This document shows, piece after piece, positions 1 through 9,828 of a stretch of DNA of 64,000 bases. Source of the DNA: Wallacemonas rigidus (Eukaryota > Euglenozoa > Kinetoplastea > Trypanosomatida > Trypanosomatidae); the NCBI GenBank assembly GCA_030849045.1, contig JASAOL010000589.1, positions 186,001 through 250,000 on the forward strand, written 5' to 3'. The notes under the pieces were generated by a model. That model saw only the letters and a program-made list of their open reading frames with translations. It was not told the DNA's origin and did no database searches. The stretch's first letter is position 1; the number at the start of each line of letters is the position of its first letter. The translations under genes and the position numbers were made by a program.

Positions 1-430
1 GCAAGCGGCTAGTTCTGGAGAGAAGTGAAGTCGGCACGCGCGCCTACGTACCTCACCACACGTGTGCGTTCGCATGTGCCTGCAAGCGCATTGGCTGTGG
101 GGCGCTTGTTGGGTTGCTGGGTATTTACGTGCTCCGCAGGGTCCAGGCGACCCGGAGAGCGAGCCCTTGAGTTTTTGTTCGTTCTTTTCGCTGCATCCGT
201 GTGTGTGCGTGTGTGTGTATGTGTGTGTATGTTCTGTTTGTTTGGCTTTACACTATCAGTTCGATTTATTCGTCAAGAAGCTGTGTTTAAACGGTTGCAT
301 GAAACGAGAACAGGTCAAGTTTCCTGTGAGCGTGGAGGTAGCTGTCTCACACCTCCTTGAGACCGTGCCACGCAGCACGGCATCACTTCTCGTCGCCTGT
401 GCACAGACCCGAACGAGTCGCGAAGTCCAT
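1..430. other. Spacer, 3' flank of the ankyrin gene
   Basis: No gene is supported here. It lies downstream of the minus-strand ankyrin gene and should be its 3' UTR. A GT-rich microsatellite lies at about 200-231. Reading frames across it have no family resemblance and depend on non-ATG starts. Confidence 0.6.
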
Positions 431-1084
431 TCACTCGATACCATCGACATCGGCTGAGCCCAGCATCGCCTCGCTGGTCGTGTTGTCAATGCGCGTCGGC
501 TTCACTGGCAAACGCGGAGCAGCGGCGGTCGTCACCGCTTTCGCTGTCGTCGTCGGCTCCGCTTCCTCGTCGTCTAGCTCGGCATCCTCCACGTGAACAG
601 CCGCGCCATCAGGTATCTCGTAGTCGTCCAAGCTTGCGTCGTGCTCGATCAGAAGCGTTTCCATCTCTTCAAATTCTTTGTCTCGAATGACTTGGATAGG
701 TGTCTGATCAAAGGCGTTTTTAACGGTGACGCTCCAACCTTTTTGGATAAGTCGTCTCGCCGCATCAACACGGTTGTTGAGCGCGGCGAAATGCAGCGCC
801 GTATTACCTTCAACATTTACCATATCCGGTCGAGGATTGAAGCTGAACAGCATCTCCAGAATAGGCATGTGCCCGTTAGCAGCGGCCATGTGGACAGCCG
901 TGCGGCCCTGGTCATCTTGTGCGTTCACGTCATGTGGGTGCTGCGTGAGGTACTGCCTCAATGCCGCCTCGTCTCCTTGGTCGTTGTAGCGCGCGCAGTC
1001 GAGAAACGCCTCGCAGTCGTCGACCGTCGCGGCGCTGAACTCGGCGGCGAGCTGATCAAATAAGCTAGTGGCCTTCGCACTCAT
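431..1084 (-). CDS. Ankyrin-repeat protein, YAR1-like
   Basis: A 217-residue protein with about three ankyrin repeats, followed by an acidic tail (about residues 155-178) and a low-complexity C terminus. The repeat core reads AVHMAAANGH and then GNTALHFAALNN, with a degenerate third repeat ending in an acidic stretch. From memory, this order closely matches yeast YAR1 (AVHMAAANGH corresponds to ALHMAAANGH, GNTALHFAALNN to GNTALHWASLNG, then an acidic tail). YAR1 is a small ankyrin chaperone of ribosomal protein uS3 in 40S assembly. The repeats are seen directly; the YAR1 assignment is inference, because short ankyrin proteins resemble one another. The start ATG is the first in frame. It is the most distal minus-strand gene in the window. 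Confidence 0.85.
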   Translation of the reverse strand: MSAKATSLFDQLAAEFSAATVDDCEAFLDCARYNDQGDEAALRQYLTQHPHDVNAQDDQGRTAVHMAAANGHMPILEMLFSFNPRPDMVNVEGNTALHFAALNNRVDAARRLIQKGWSVTVKNAFDQTPIQVIRDKEFEEMETLLIEHDASLDDYEIPDGAAVHVEDAELDDEEAEPTTTAKAVTTAAAPRLPVKPTRIDNTTSEAMLGSADVDGIE

Positions 1085-2909
1085 CGGTCAGGAGCATAAA
1101 AAGATGATGATCACGACGGAAGAAGTAGAGGAAAGGGATGACAATAAACGCAGATGGAAGGGAACACACACACACACTCACAGGTTGAGGATGGACAAAG
1201 AAGGCACGCAAGCGTGATCGACCCTAGTTGATGCACGCGGAAAATACGCAGAACAAAGAGTGGAAGAAGAGTGGGTAGGAAAGGGTTGGATGCGCGCGCG
1301 GGCGAGTGAAATGTAAGGGATGAGGCACCGTGTTCACAACGAAGGAAAAAGCATGTCCACGAGTGATTCCAGCGCAGCAAGCGTTCTAATGAGTGTCCTC
1401 GGCAAGCGAGGGTGCTCCGGAAAGACGCCACCAGCTGACCGAAAAAAAAAAAAAAGAGGAACGGGCCGCTGTCTTTTCCCTCTGGAGCAGACGTCATGTA
1501 GGCGTACACAGTTGTAGCCGTAGCTGTGTGGTGAGAGGCCAAGGTCTGTTTTTTCCGTTTCCTCTTCTCATTCACGTTCTGGTCACTCCTCATCACGGAC
1601 AGGACACCGTCAGTGGCGAGCCAGAGGTCAGCTGGAGGTTCGACAGTACGAGCAGACTCTATCCACTTCGTGATGCATCATTCGGATTTTTTTTTGTTTC
1701 GTTCTGAACGGAAGGCAACATCTTACAAGTTCGTCGACAATCACGCGCGCATATGCATGCGACCCCCTCCTATGTCAGTACCTGCTTATCACTGATCTCC
1801 CCATGTGTGCTGATATACAACAGGGGAAGGAAACTGGAAAAATCGTATTCGCCCATGTATCCAGCAACATGGAGGTCTTCTCTCCACAGGCACTGTCCTC
1901 TTGTGACGGAACACAGAGTCGTGTGAGCGAGTAATATAGAGAAGGAGAAAAAGAAAACAAGGTCAGAGACACCCGTGGTGGTTCGTGCGTTCGTATCGAC
2001 ACGCTTAGACAGTGCGTAAACAAGAGAAGACAAACAAACAAACAAACTTGAGAGACAACCAACACTCTAGTATCCACGTCAGGTGGATATAAACAAGAAA
2101 GAAAATCAAGATAATGCCAACTGTTCCGCGCAGACGACCGGATAAGGAAGAAGAACAGGCACAAAAGAAGGGAAAGAAAGGAACGAGATGAGACCCAGGG
2201 CGCGACCGTCTACGCGGCACAATGCGTAAAGTAGCTCAGCTGCGGCAGGACAGCAGAAACGAGAAGCGATCGAAACGGAAAACAAAGCGGTCGAAGGCAA
2301 AAGGGGAAGAGGAGGAGAAGCTAGTGCATGGGTAGACGGCACGCCTCATCACAATACTGGCGTCAAGATCCCGTGCTGACTGCACTCTCTCGCTCTCGGT
2401 CTCTGTTACTCTGGAATAAAAGCTATCATTGTCTACGAAGTCTTCTTCTGCCCATATGTGCGCAGTCGCGTGTGTGTGTGTGTGTGTCGATCGGCGCGAC
2501 TGGTGCAGAGCTAGCCAACAGGCGAGACACTGGACACGTCTTTACTCTGTCACTCCATATGGGCGCAGTGGAACACACCACCGACGTTGATCGCCGTGCG
2601 TTCGAGAGAGTTCTTGGCTCCGTTCGTTCTTTCTCCGCTCTTCATATCCCAGTCCATGTCGGCTTCGCGTTCGCTCTCTTACTCTGCGTTCATATTTCGT
2701 TGTTCATCGGGCATTTGCGACAGGTGTCTTTCGGTCCCGTCTATCTGTGTCTTCTCCTCATCGGTCGCTAGAGGAGACCTCCCTGTTCTTCACTCCTCTT
2801 CAGCAACACAAACAGAACGCGAGACCTCCATCCATCCCAGTCTACGAGACTACTAATTCGACATGGGAAAAGAGACAAGCGAGAAGGCAGGGGTACATCG
2901 TTTTTAGTC
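1085..2909. other. Long spacer between PP1 and the ankyrin gene
   Basis: A 1.8-kb spacer without a supported gene. On the minus strand it should carry the PP1 3' UTR and the ankyrin 5' UTR. A run of A at about 1441-1454 reads as a T tract on the sense strand and is a plausible pyrimidine tract for trans-splicing. CAAA repeats lie near 2033-2047 and a GT run at about 2470-2488. Open frames here encode low-complexity sequence only. Confidence 0.55.
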
Positions 2910-3821
2910 TTATTGGTAGAACTTGGGCTTCTTAGCCGCTGGCTTGAGAATTTGGAAGGAGCACATGAGCTCGCTGTCCACGGACATGACCGCGCCGCTG
3001 TTGTCGAACTCGTTGCAGTAGTTCGGGGCAGAGAATATGGTGATCAGACGGCGCTTGGCGAAGAACTGGTATCCATCCTCGACTACTTGGTGCGCTCGGC
3101 AAATCAGGTCAAAGTCGTGCTTGCGCAGGAATTTCTCGACGATGTCCTGACCGAAGGTGAAGGACACGCCACGGTCGTTCTCGCCCCAGCCAGTGAGTGC
3201 CTCCTCAGGGTCTGACCACAGAAGATCGCAGATCAGTCCCGTATCGGCCACGTCGCACGGACGCGTGATTTGCTTGATTTGATCCATTGACTGAAGCTCG
3301 GGAGACAGGCCACCGTGGCAGCAAAAGATCTTGTCGTCAATGATGCACGCCACCGGGAGGCAGTTGAACGTGTCCGTGAAGGTCTTCCACAGGCGAATGT
3401 TGTAGCGGCGCTTGCACTCGTCGAAGAAGCCATAAATTCGGTTGATGCTCGCACACTCGTGGTTGCCGCGGAGAATGAAGAAGTTCTCGGGGAACTTGAG
3501 TTTGAAGGCCAAAATGAGGCACAGCGTCTCGAGACCCTGCTTACCACGATCGACGTAGTCGCCAAGGAACAGGTAGTTTGCTGTCGGCGGGAACCCGCCG
3601 TTCTCGAAGAGGCGGATGAGGTCGTAGTACTGGCCGTGAATATCACCGCAGATCTTGATCGGCGCCTCGAGCTCAAGTAGAGCCGGTTGCGCGAGGAGAA
3701 CCTCACGGCTCTTCATCGCCAAGTTCTTCACGTCGGCCTCGGTGAGCTGCACCTGCTTGCCTGGCTTCGAGCCACGGACCTCCAGCAGCTTGTCGATAAT
3801 GGCGTCAACGTCAAGAGACAT
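2910..3821 (-). CDS. Serine/threonine protein phosphatase PP1 catalytic subunit
   Basis: A 303-residue protein that is full length for PP1 and nearly pure catalytic core. It shows the PPP metal-site signatures in order: [37 protein letters not shown], then the histidines of [10 protein letters not shown] and [12 protein letters not shown], and the [14 protein letters not shown] loop. These residues bind the two catalytic metals and the substrate phosphate. The [17 protein letters not shown] segment and the short C-terminal tail, ending in KPKFYQ, favour PP1 over PP2A or PP4. It would dephosphorylate phosphoserine and phosphothreonine proteins, targeted by regulatory subunits not visible here. 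The start is the only ATG giving a normal N terminus. Trypanosomatids usually carry several PP1 copies, so the paralogue cannot be named. Confidence 0.97.
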   Translation of the reverse strand: MSLDVDAIIDKLLEVRGSKPGKQVQLTEADVKNLAMKSREVLLAQPALLELEAPIKICGDIHGQYYDLIRLFENGGFPPTANYLFLGDYVDRGKQGLETLCLILAFKLKFPENFFILRGNHECASINRIYGFFDECKRRYNIRLWKTFTDTFNCLPVACIIDDKIFCCHGGLSPELQSMDQIKQITRPCDVADTGLICDLLWSDPEEALTGWGENDRGVSFTFGQDIVEKFLRKHDFDLICRAHQVVEDGYQFFAKRRLITIFSAPNYCNEFDNSGAVMSVDSELMCSFQILKPAAKKPKFYQ

Positions 3822-4907
3822 GTTGGTTGGCTATAGTTTACAGGGTGCGTGTGTGTGTGTGTGTGTGTGTGGATCGGTGGATATGTCCAAACTTGTTTCG
3901 GCGTATCTGTCAACAACTGAGGCCACAGGAGAGGGAACACAACAAAATAGTGACGCGGCAGACGCAGGGAGGTTCTTGTGTGTGAAAGAAGTAGTGGCAC
4001 AGACGGCTGACGCAACGCTGATGGAAGAGGCCGCAATCACAAGCGAACTGAGGAGAGAAGTAAGTGGTCTGGTCACGATACGCACGTCGGAGCTTGAACA
4101 GCAAGTGGGCGTGTGTGTCGGTATTTGAGTCAGTGTACAAAAGCGAATGTATCGGGAAAAAAGACTTGAACAATTCAGCGAAAAAAAAAAAATGGCACAT
4201 TGTGGAAACAGAGAAGCAAAGTGATAGAAAAAGAGTCGATGTGGAGGTCGGACGCGTGTGTGCATAATACCATGTTTCTCTCTCTCGCTCGCTCGCTCGC
4301 TGAGACACACGCACTCGTTGGTTTTCCTCAAGGGTCACGTAGTGAGGCATATCGCATACGTGCGAGAGCGGGCGCGCATCGGATGCATCCCAATTGGACT
4401 CGCAGTCATCGTCGGGAACGACATACTTATGTGTGGGGAAAAGCGGGGCTTGCAGAGCCGTACAACAGGGGGAAGGGAAGGGCACCACACTCGAAGACAA
4501 GGGCTACTGGAACATGGACATCAACATTCTTTTCTGGAATTCTGTAGATGGTCAAGGTGACGCAAATGGACAGCACAATGAGCAACAAGGACGTCGGCAA
4601 CGACAGAACCAGGTCGCGCATAAACGCGGGTTGGAGAAGCGGAAAAAAACAAAGACAAAAGAGAGTCGACCATTGTACGGCAAGAGATAGGAGCCGAAAC
4701 GTTCCGCGTGCTTGTGCGGCCAGGAAAAGCTATAGGTGTCATCGGCACTCGCGCGTGACGTGATGAACCAACATCACATTCATCAACTGACTGTCTACCC
4801 TCGCTCCACACCTCGTCATCGTCTCGTTTCGTTTTCTAAGCCTCTACATAGTCTCTGACTCTCTCTCTCACGCAAACATACGTGCTGCGCGCGTGTACGC
4901 CTGCCAG
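3822..4907. other. Spacer between the BTB gene and PP1
   Basis: A 1.1-kb spacer with no supported gene. A GT microsatellite lies at about 3847-3871 directly upstream of the PP1 start, and an A run at about 4181-4190 reads as a sense-strand T tract for PP1 trans-splicing. Several short frames of 60-115 codons overlap each other on both strands without recognisable domains. Confidence 0.55.
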
Positions 4908-6332
4908 TCAGTCGAACGAAACGCGACGGCGTGACCCGACAGGTGGGGGAGGGCGGGACGGCGGAAGAGGAGGCGCGAGACCTGTCCTCTGTGGTGGCGG
5001 CTCGCGGTTCGGTGGGTTGCGAGGAAAGTTCGCGTTGCCCGCTGTCACGGCCATGGAAGGCGAGGTCAGCGGCGCTGCATCCGCGCCCGCCTCGAGGAGT
5101 GTAACTGACGACGCCCCTTGCATGCTCACTGCGTAGTGTAGAGGCGGTACAGGCTCTGGCCAGTGCACGACGAACTCAACCTTGCCCGCCTTGATGATTG
5201 TGATCACAGCACCAATGGGGGTCGCTTCGCCGCCCGCGTTGCTGTAGCTGGTCGCATCCGTCGCGCTGCCCTGGTTGAGTGTCGAGTAGGCGTGAGATAA
5301 AGACGGAGAGGGTCCAACGTAGACAGGAAGGGCAGCGTCTGCGTCGACGCTGGTGACCTGAGCGGACGAAGGGCCGAGACTGGCACTCCCCGTCAACGGG
5401 ACGGACTGTCCGCGCCCTGTGCCTCCGGTCTCCTCAGTGGGTGTTGCGATGGCCGTTCCGGTCGCCGTTCCGGTCGCCGTCGAAGGCGGTGGGAGAGCGA
5501 TGGCCGGTGGAGCGAATGGGAGAGCGCCACTGGGGTCCATGTACGGTGCGAACAGCGCCCGTGATGCTGTTGGACCAACCTTAGGGTCTGGAAAGTCGAC
5601 ACGAATCTCGATGATGTCCTGCGCCTTGAAGCTGCCCCCTGTCGTGTACAGCTTTTCGGCGTACCAGTAGTGGATGAGCTCACCTGTGCTACAGTACGAC
5701 ACGGACATCTTCTGGTCATGCAGCTGCTCATCTGTGTGGATCGTCTCGGTGTTCTGAGTGCCAATAAGGCCAATCGCCACGCGCTCGCAGCGATCGATGC
5801 GGAACAGTCGCGTGTGGGACGCCGTGCGTGCGAGTGGTTCAGTGCCGCAGATACCGAGAATGTTCGACGTGCAAAAATCGGCACCGTCACTGGAGACGCC
5901 AGGCCCTGGATTGAACCGCCAGACCAGCGGTGGATCCATGCCGATCTCCTCCCGCAGCGCCTCCACCTCGTAGAAAACAGCGTCCTCTGCGAGCAAGACC
6001 AAATCGGCTGACTTCATCGGTAGACCATAGCCACGCATGTAGTTGATGATGTGCTTAAAGTTGACCGCGTCACGGTCAATGAAAGGGTGCCCATTCTCGT
6101 CCCTTGGGAACTCCTTGAAGTCGTTGTGCACCCACTCGGCGAACCGCGATGGCTGGGCACATAGCGTGGACTTGAGTGTGTTGACAAGAGTGCCGCCAAC
6201 GTTCAATACGACCGTGGCATCCTCGCTCGCGAGTATTGGTGCCGCCTCCGCGTCACTGCGCTCAATAGAAGGCGGGGTCGTCGTTTCACCCTCGCGAGGA
6301 CGCTTACGTGCGGTTTTCCCTGATTGTCGCAT
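4908..6332 (-). CDS. BTB/POZ (T1-type) domain protein with a split SPRY-like region
   Basis: A 474-residue protein. I start it at the ATG ending at 6332 because the frame upstream encodes a low-complexity extension from CT-rich leader sequence. Residues about 40-130 form a KCTD/potassium-channel T1-type BTB domain, with VVLNVGGT, FIDRDAVNFKHIINYMRG and FYEVEALREEIG. No channel segments follow, so it is not an ion channel. Residues about 145-260 are beta-rich (TRLFRIDRCERVAIGLIG, IHYWYAEKLYTTGG) and continue near residues 400-440 (VITIIKAGKVEFVVHWPEP) after a Pro/Ala/Thr-rich insertion with an ATGT repeat. This resembles a SPRY/concanavalin-like sandwich interrupted by a loop. A role as an adaptor or ubiquitin-ligase scaffold is inference. 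Confidence 0.85.
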   Translation of the reverse strand: MRQSGKTARKRPREGETTTPPSIERSDAEAAPILASEDATVVLNVGGTLVNTLKSTLCAQPSRFAEWVHNDFKEFPRDENGHPFIDRDAVNFKHIINYMRGYGLPMKSADLVLLAEDAVFYEVEALREEIGMDPPLVWRFNPGPGVSSDGADFCTSNILGICGTEPLARTASHTRLFRIDRCERVAIGLIGTQNTETIHTDEQLHDQKMSVSYCSTGELIHYWYAEKLYTTGGSFKAQDIIEIRVDFPDPKVGPTASRALFAPYMDPSGALPFAPPAIALPPPSTATGTATGTAIATPTEETGGTGRGQSVPLTGSASLGPSSAQVTSVDADAALPVYVGPSPSLSHAYSTLNQGSATDATSYSNAGGEATPIGAVITIIKAGKVEFVVHWPEPVPPLHYAVSMQGASSVTLLEAGADAAPLTSPSMAVTAGNANFPRNPPNREPPPQRTGLAPPLPPSRPPPPVGSRRRVSFD

Positions 6333-6828
6333 AGTGTTTCTACGCCAAAGCGATGCAAAGAGGGAAGCCGGCAAAGGCCAAAAAGCAGAGAGAGAGAGAG
6401 AGGAGAAGGAAAGGGAGAAAGGGAGAAATGAGCCACGAAGAATTCCCCAGGTGCTCACAGTATGTGATGAGCTAGAGAGGGCAAGGCGGCTGAAGCGCAT
6501 CCGAAGCTGTTAATTTCTTTCACTCATCTCTTTTTTTTTTTTTAACCAGCCAGAAAGCAAAGTGGATTGTTTTGTCCAATAGACGATATCCAATTGATGG
6601 GTGGGTAAGTGTGTGTGTGTGTGTGTGTGGGTTGTTTTTTGCGATTGCTGATATTGATGTCTGAAAAAGTACTGGAGAGACGGTGCTCACGTATAGCAGG
6701 AGAAACACGGCAGAGAAAATCGCATCAAAGGCATGGGAAATGAAAAATCTGTCTAGGCGCGCACGAGTTTCCCGCCCTTCAAAGAATGTCAAAGAAGCCG
6801 CAGGGAGAGTGCGGTGTGAGTCTCACCA
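6333..6828. other. Spacer between the HROB-like and BTB genes
   Basis: A GA-rich tract at about 6386-6430 reads as a CT-rich pyrimidine tract on the sense strand, suited to trans-splicing of the BTB gene. A T run lies at about 6530-6543 and a GT microsatellite at about 6609-6629. No gene is seen. Confidence 0.55.
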
Positions 6829-7455
6829 TCACAAATCATCGACTAGCTCGAGTCCATCCTCGTCCTCGCTACTGGTGTCGGCCACAGTAGCTGCAGGTGC
6901 CTGTGAATGCTCGCGAGAGGACTCCCGGGGTCGAGGCTGAGCCACCCGAGGCACCACAGGTTCGGCGAGTGGTACCGCACCGACACGCCCGCCTTGGGTA
7001 CCGTGTGTGGCGACGGCCACAGCTTGATCGGGTTTCGGTGGGGGCGCCGGCGCTGTGAAGCCACTCGCCCGTGCAGATGCACCTCCTGAGTGGGGATAGG
7101 TTTCCTGTGGAAGCGCAAGGCCGGCCACGTTTTCGGTGCACACAATGAGAAGCGGTGTGACAGCGCTGCTCAGGATGAGGACGGTCACGTTCGTGAAGAG
7201 AAGCAGTGCACCCGGCGTAAGCACATCGGGATAGCGACTCGTCACATCACCGTGGATCGCACAGTAGCACAGACTGTTGGGGCTATCTTGGATAGCCACC
7301 GTCGAATCGGAGGAGCTCTCCGTCACCACCCGCACCACGCTGCCTCCACAGCACGCGATCTTGTCTGATTGCGACAGTGTCAAAAGATTCGAAAGTGGCG
7401 AGAAGGTGAGACCACGCTGTTTGGCCTGCTCTTCCAGAATGGGGACGTAGTCCAT
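6829..7455 (-). CDS. Candidate HROB-type OB-fold protein (DUF4539-like)
   Basis: A 208-residue protein starting at the internal ATG (MDYVPILEEQAKQRGL). The 30 codons upstream to 7545 are open but Cys/Ser/Pro-rich and probably leader. Residues about 25-110 look like a single OB fold: a CCGGSVVRVVTE strand, then STVAIQDSPNSLCYCAIHGD, LTPGALLLFTNVTVL and LLIVCTENVAGL. From memory, this follows the layout of the OB fold of human HROB/C17orf53 (a DxTG-type strand, an H in the second strand, LxPGxVLLLKxVxVF, and a closing strand ending in NLV/NV). HROB loads the MCM8-MCM9 helicase in recombination repair. The C-terminal half is disordered, Pro/Ala-rich, and ends in an acidic SSEDEDGLELVDDL tail. 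The OB fold is fairly clear; the HROB assignment is inference. Confidence 0.75.
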   Translation of the reverse strand: MDYVPILEEQAKQRGLTFSPLSNLLTLSQSDKIACCGGSVVRVVTESSSDSTVAIQDSPNSLCYCAIHGDVTSRYPDVLTPGALLLFTNVTVLILSSAVTPLLIVCTENVAGLALPQETYPHSGGASARASGFTAPAPPPKPDQAVAVATHGTQGGRVGAVPLAEPVVPRVAQPRPRESSREHSQAPAATVADTSSEDEDGLELVDDL

Positions 7456-8256
7456 AGTTGGCCGCGACGAGCTCACAGTCGGACAGGACAAGACTGGGGG
7501 AACACAGATGACACGACAGCACAAGGCAGAGGAGCAGCCAGACACGCTGCTAATCGGCGGAACAAATCAGTACAAATCAGTACAAACCAGTTCCCACAGT
7601 AGGTGAGAACCTCGACAGAATCGGAGAGGATCAAGAACAAGAGAAAGGGAGGCGAGTGGACGAATGGGTTCAGAAGGTTTCAGGGTCACGTTGGGGAGAC
7701 TGAGGGTTGGTGAAGGTGCTGTTGGCATTCGTTTGTTCGTCTACGATTTCACAGGAACACATGTCAAGGGCAAGCGGGACAGAGTCAGCTTTATCCACTT
7801 GAATGCAAAAAAAAAAAAAAGGGGGACAATGCGAACCTGTGAGTCAGCTGAATACAGGAAAAGAAGTGGAATAGCTGTCACCACGAAGAGGGGCACAACG
7901 CGCGAGCAGACACCTACACGCTCGCCAAGAAAGCCTCCCATTCTCTTTGACACACGTATCAAGCACGTTCGTTCAAGTATGTTTTTTTTTTGTCTTTTAT
8001 GTCTTCTGCTTCGACGCTGTCCCCACTGTCGCTGTGCTCTGTCATAACCCGCGAGCGTCAGTGCGGGCGAGCGCTGTTTGGCCTTCCTCTAGTTGTAGGT
8101 CTGGGTGTGCATGAGGTGGATAATCGAGCGCGAAGACGACCTGTCTCTGCCTGATCGCCGAGGGGGCCCTGCCCCCTCCCCACCACCACCACTTGCCTCG
8201 TTGCCCTGCTGATTTTTCATCGTTCGGTGTCTGCATGAAAGAAAGCAGGATCATAC
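7456..8256. other. Spacer between VMP1 and the HROB-like gene
   Basis: No gene is seen. A 10-bp unit (TACAAATCAG) recurs about three times at 7561-7592, just upstream of the HROB-like gene. An A run at about 7808-7821 is a possible sense-strand T tract. A GGTGGTGGTGG-complement block lies near 8180-8195 in the VMP1 3' flank. Confidence 0.5.
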
Positions 8257-9828
8257 TCAAGGCGAGGGCGGTTGAGAGGCGAGAGCGTACAGCACAACTG
8301 CGGCCATCACCGCGCGCACCAGCCACTGCTGCCACGGACGAAGAGAGAAGTTGCTTGACAGGTGAACAAACAGAAAACGATGGAACAAGAGATTGGTGCC
8401 AAGCACCACCACCCACGACTGCCCCGTCATCAAGCCCAGCACAACCACGAAAAAGATCGCGTACACATCCACGCGTTGCCGAATCGCGCGTGAGCGAGAC
8501 ATCGACAAGGAGGCACCGCCCTGGTGCATTCGGCCAGTAGGCGAGGCACCGCGCGCCTGCTCAATGAGTTGATTCAATTCGCCGCGGCCTAGCACGGAGC
8601 GGCTGGTGGTGCCGCCACTAAGATATGTGGCTACCTGCTGCACAACCTGCTCATCACGCCGCTCCTGTTCGCCTTGGGCAAACGTGTCAACGATCGACTT
8701 GGCGAACCAAAGCACTGCGAGGGTCACAGCCCATTGCATCAGCGTCATCAGTACCGAGCCCGCACCGTCCGTGGAGGCAGAGCTCGCCGAGGATGAGCCG
8801 GTGGCCCGTGCACGGATACTGTGTCGTGCAGAGCCAATCGCAGCGACGGCCTTCTCCACGGCGGCACTCGCTTCCAAGCGCGCGGGCAGATAGGCAGCGA
8901 TGGAGAGTCCTGTGCGCCGCACCTCACGCTCGATGTTATCCCCTGAAAAGAGCAGCACGAAGAATACTGCTTGGAGGTTAACTTTGATAAGGGCTTTGCC
9001 GACGAAGGTGGCGCCGAAAAACGTCGAGAAGGGCATCAAGAATTGTCCACAGGCCATCCCACACAAGTCGAACGCCATATTGGGCCATGCGGCCAAGAGA
9101 AGAATAGCCCAGAAACCGTACCGTTCAATCTTGCTGAGTGTCCACCTCTTCATGTAGTCCATCACATCGAAGGTGGATGCATCACCGTCGTCCACCAGCG
9201 CCTTCTGACGCTTGCCCTGCAAGGCCGCCGCGTAGCTGAGTGCGTACGGGGGTACCTCGCCAATCGCCGTACCCGCTCCCCACAGGATGCACGGCGGAAT
9301 CACCTTGGCCAGACAATGCCAAAACGACGCGCCACCGTGCGCAACGGAAGAAGATGAGAGGCACACAAATCGTCGATCCCGTGGACCATAGAGCGGGTTC
9401 GACGGGTACGTCCAGAAATTCGTGTCGCCGCACGTTGTCGCCGCCGCGCATGTCAGATAGATGTGGGGGAAAAGGAACAACACGCCTGAATGCATACCGG
9501 TACCGAGGCCGATCGAGGAGAGGATGCCGAGCACCAGCCAGAAGAGTCCATCCACAAGCATGTACTCACACTCGCGTGCAATGCTCTGGTCGGAAACGAC
9601 AAAGCGTGAGATGAAGGCGGCTATCAAGGCAGCAGGAATCACCACGCGTCGTACCACCGGTTTTCGCGCAATCGTTGCAACCTGGTGCTTCAGCCAGTGG
9701 GCCGTAGTCGTACTAAACAACGACAAAGTTCGCATAGGCTGCTGGGTCAGAGTGATTGCGGCGCGCTCTTCCGCGAGTACATCGCGCACTGCCTCCACAT
9801 TAGCGTTTATGGATGTTTGGGGAGACAT
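8257..9828 (-). CDS. VMP1-like vacuole membrane protein (VTT family)
   Basis: A 523-residue polytopic membrane protein. I start at the ATG ending at 9828 (MSPQTSINANVEAV); the upstream open stretch is hydrophobic leader translation. The VMP1 hallmark is at residues about 100-135: GLGTGMHSGVLFLFPHIYLT followed by CAAATTCGD. Further matches are GTAIGEVPPYALSYAAAL, the FDVMDYMKRWTLSKIERYGF segment and the AAWPNMAFDLCGMACGQFLM hairpin of the VTT domain. VMP1/EPG-3 is an ER scramblase that works in autophagosome formation, lipid-droplet biology and ER contact sites. At least six hydrophobic segments are visible, with a Ser/Ala-rich loop near residues 350-385. C-terminal hydrophobic segments (VDVYAIFFVVVLGLMTG and beyond) extend past the VTT core. 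Membership is strong; cellular role is by family. Confidence 0.93.
   Translation of the reverse strand: MSPQTSINANVEAVRDVLAEERAAITLTQQPMRTLSLFSTTTAHWLKHQVATIARKPVVRRVVIPAALIAAFISRFVVSDQSIARECEYMLVDGLFWLVLGILSSIGLGTGMHSGVLFLFPHIYLTCAAATTCGDTNFWTYPSNPLYGPRDRRFVCLSSSSVAHGGASFWHCLAKVIPPCILWGAGTAIGEVPPYALSYAAALQGKRQKALVDDGDASTFDVMDYMKRWTLSKIERYGFWAILLLAAWPNMAFDLCGMACGQFLMPFSTFFGATFVGKALIKVNLQAVFFVLLFSGDNIEREVRRTGLSIAAYLPARLEASAAVEKAVAAIGSARHSIRARATGSSSASSASTDGAGSVLMTLMQWAVTLAVLWFAKSIVDTFAQGEQERRDEQVVQQVATYLSGGTTSRSVLGRGELNQLIEQARGASPTGRMHQGGASLSMSRSRAIRQRVDVYAIFFVVVLGLMTGQSWVVVLGTNLLFHRFLFVHLSSNFSLRPWQQWLVRAVMAAVVLYALASQPPSP

Noticed and set aside
1111-1596. Minus-strand frame of 161 codons between the ankyrin and PP1 genes
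   Set aside because: It translates A-run and leader sequence into Lys- and Phe-rich stretches and shows no domain.
3847-3871. GT microsatellite before PP1 as a promoter
   Set aside because: Similar GT/AC runs occur in several spacers inside the arrays, where no transcription start is expected; only the one in the switch region has supporting context.
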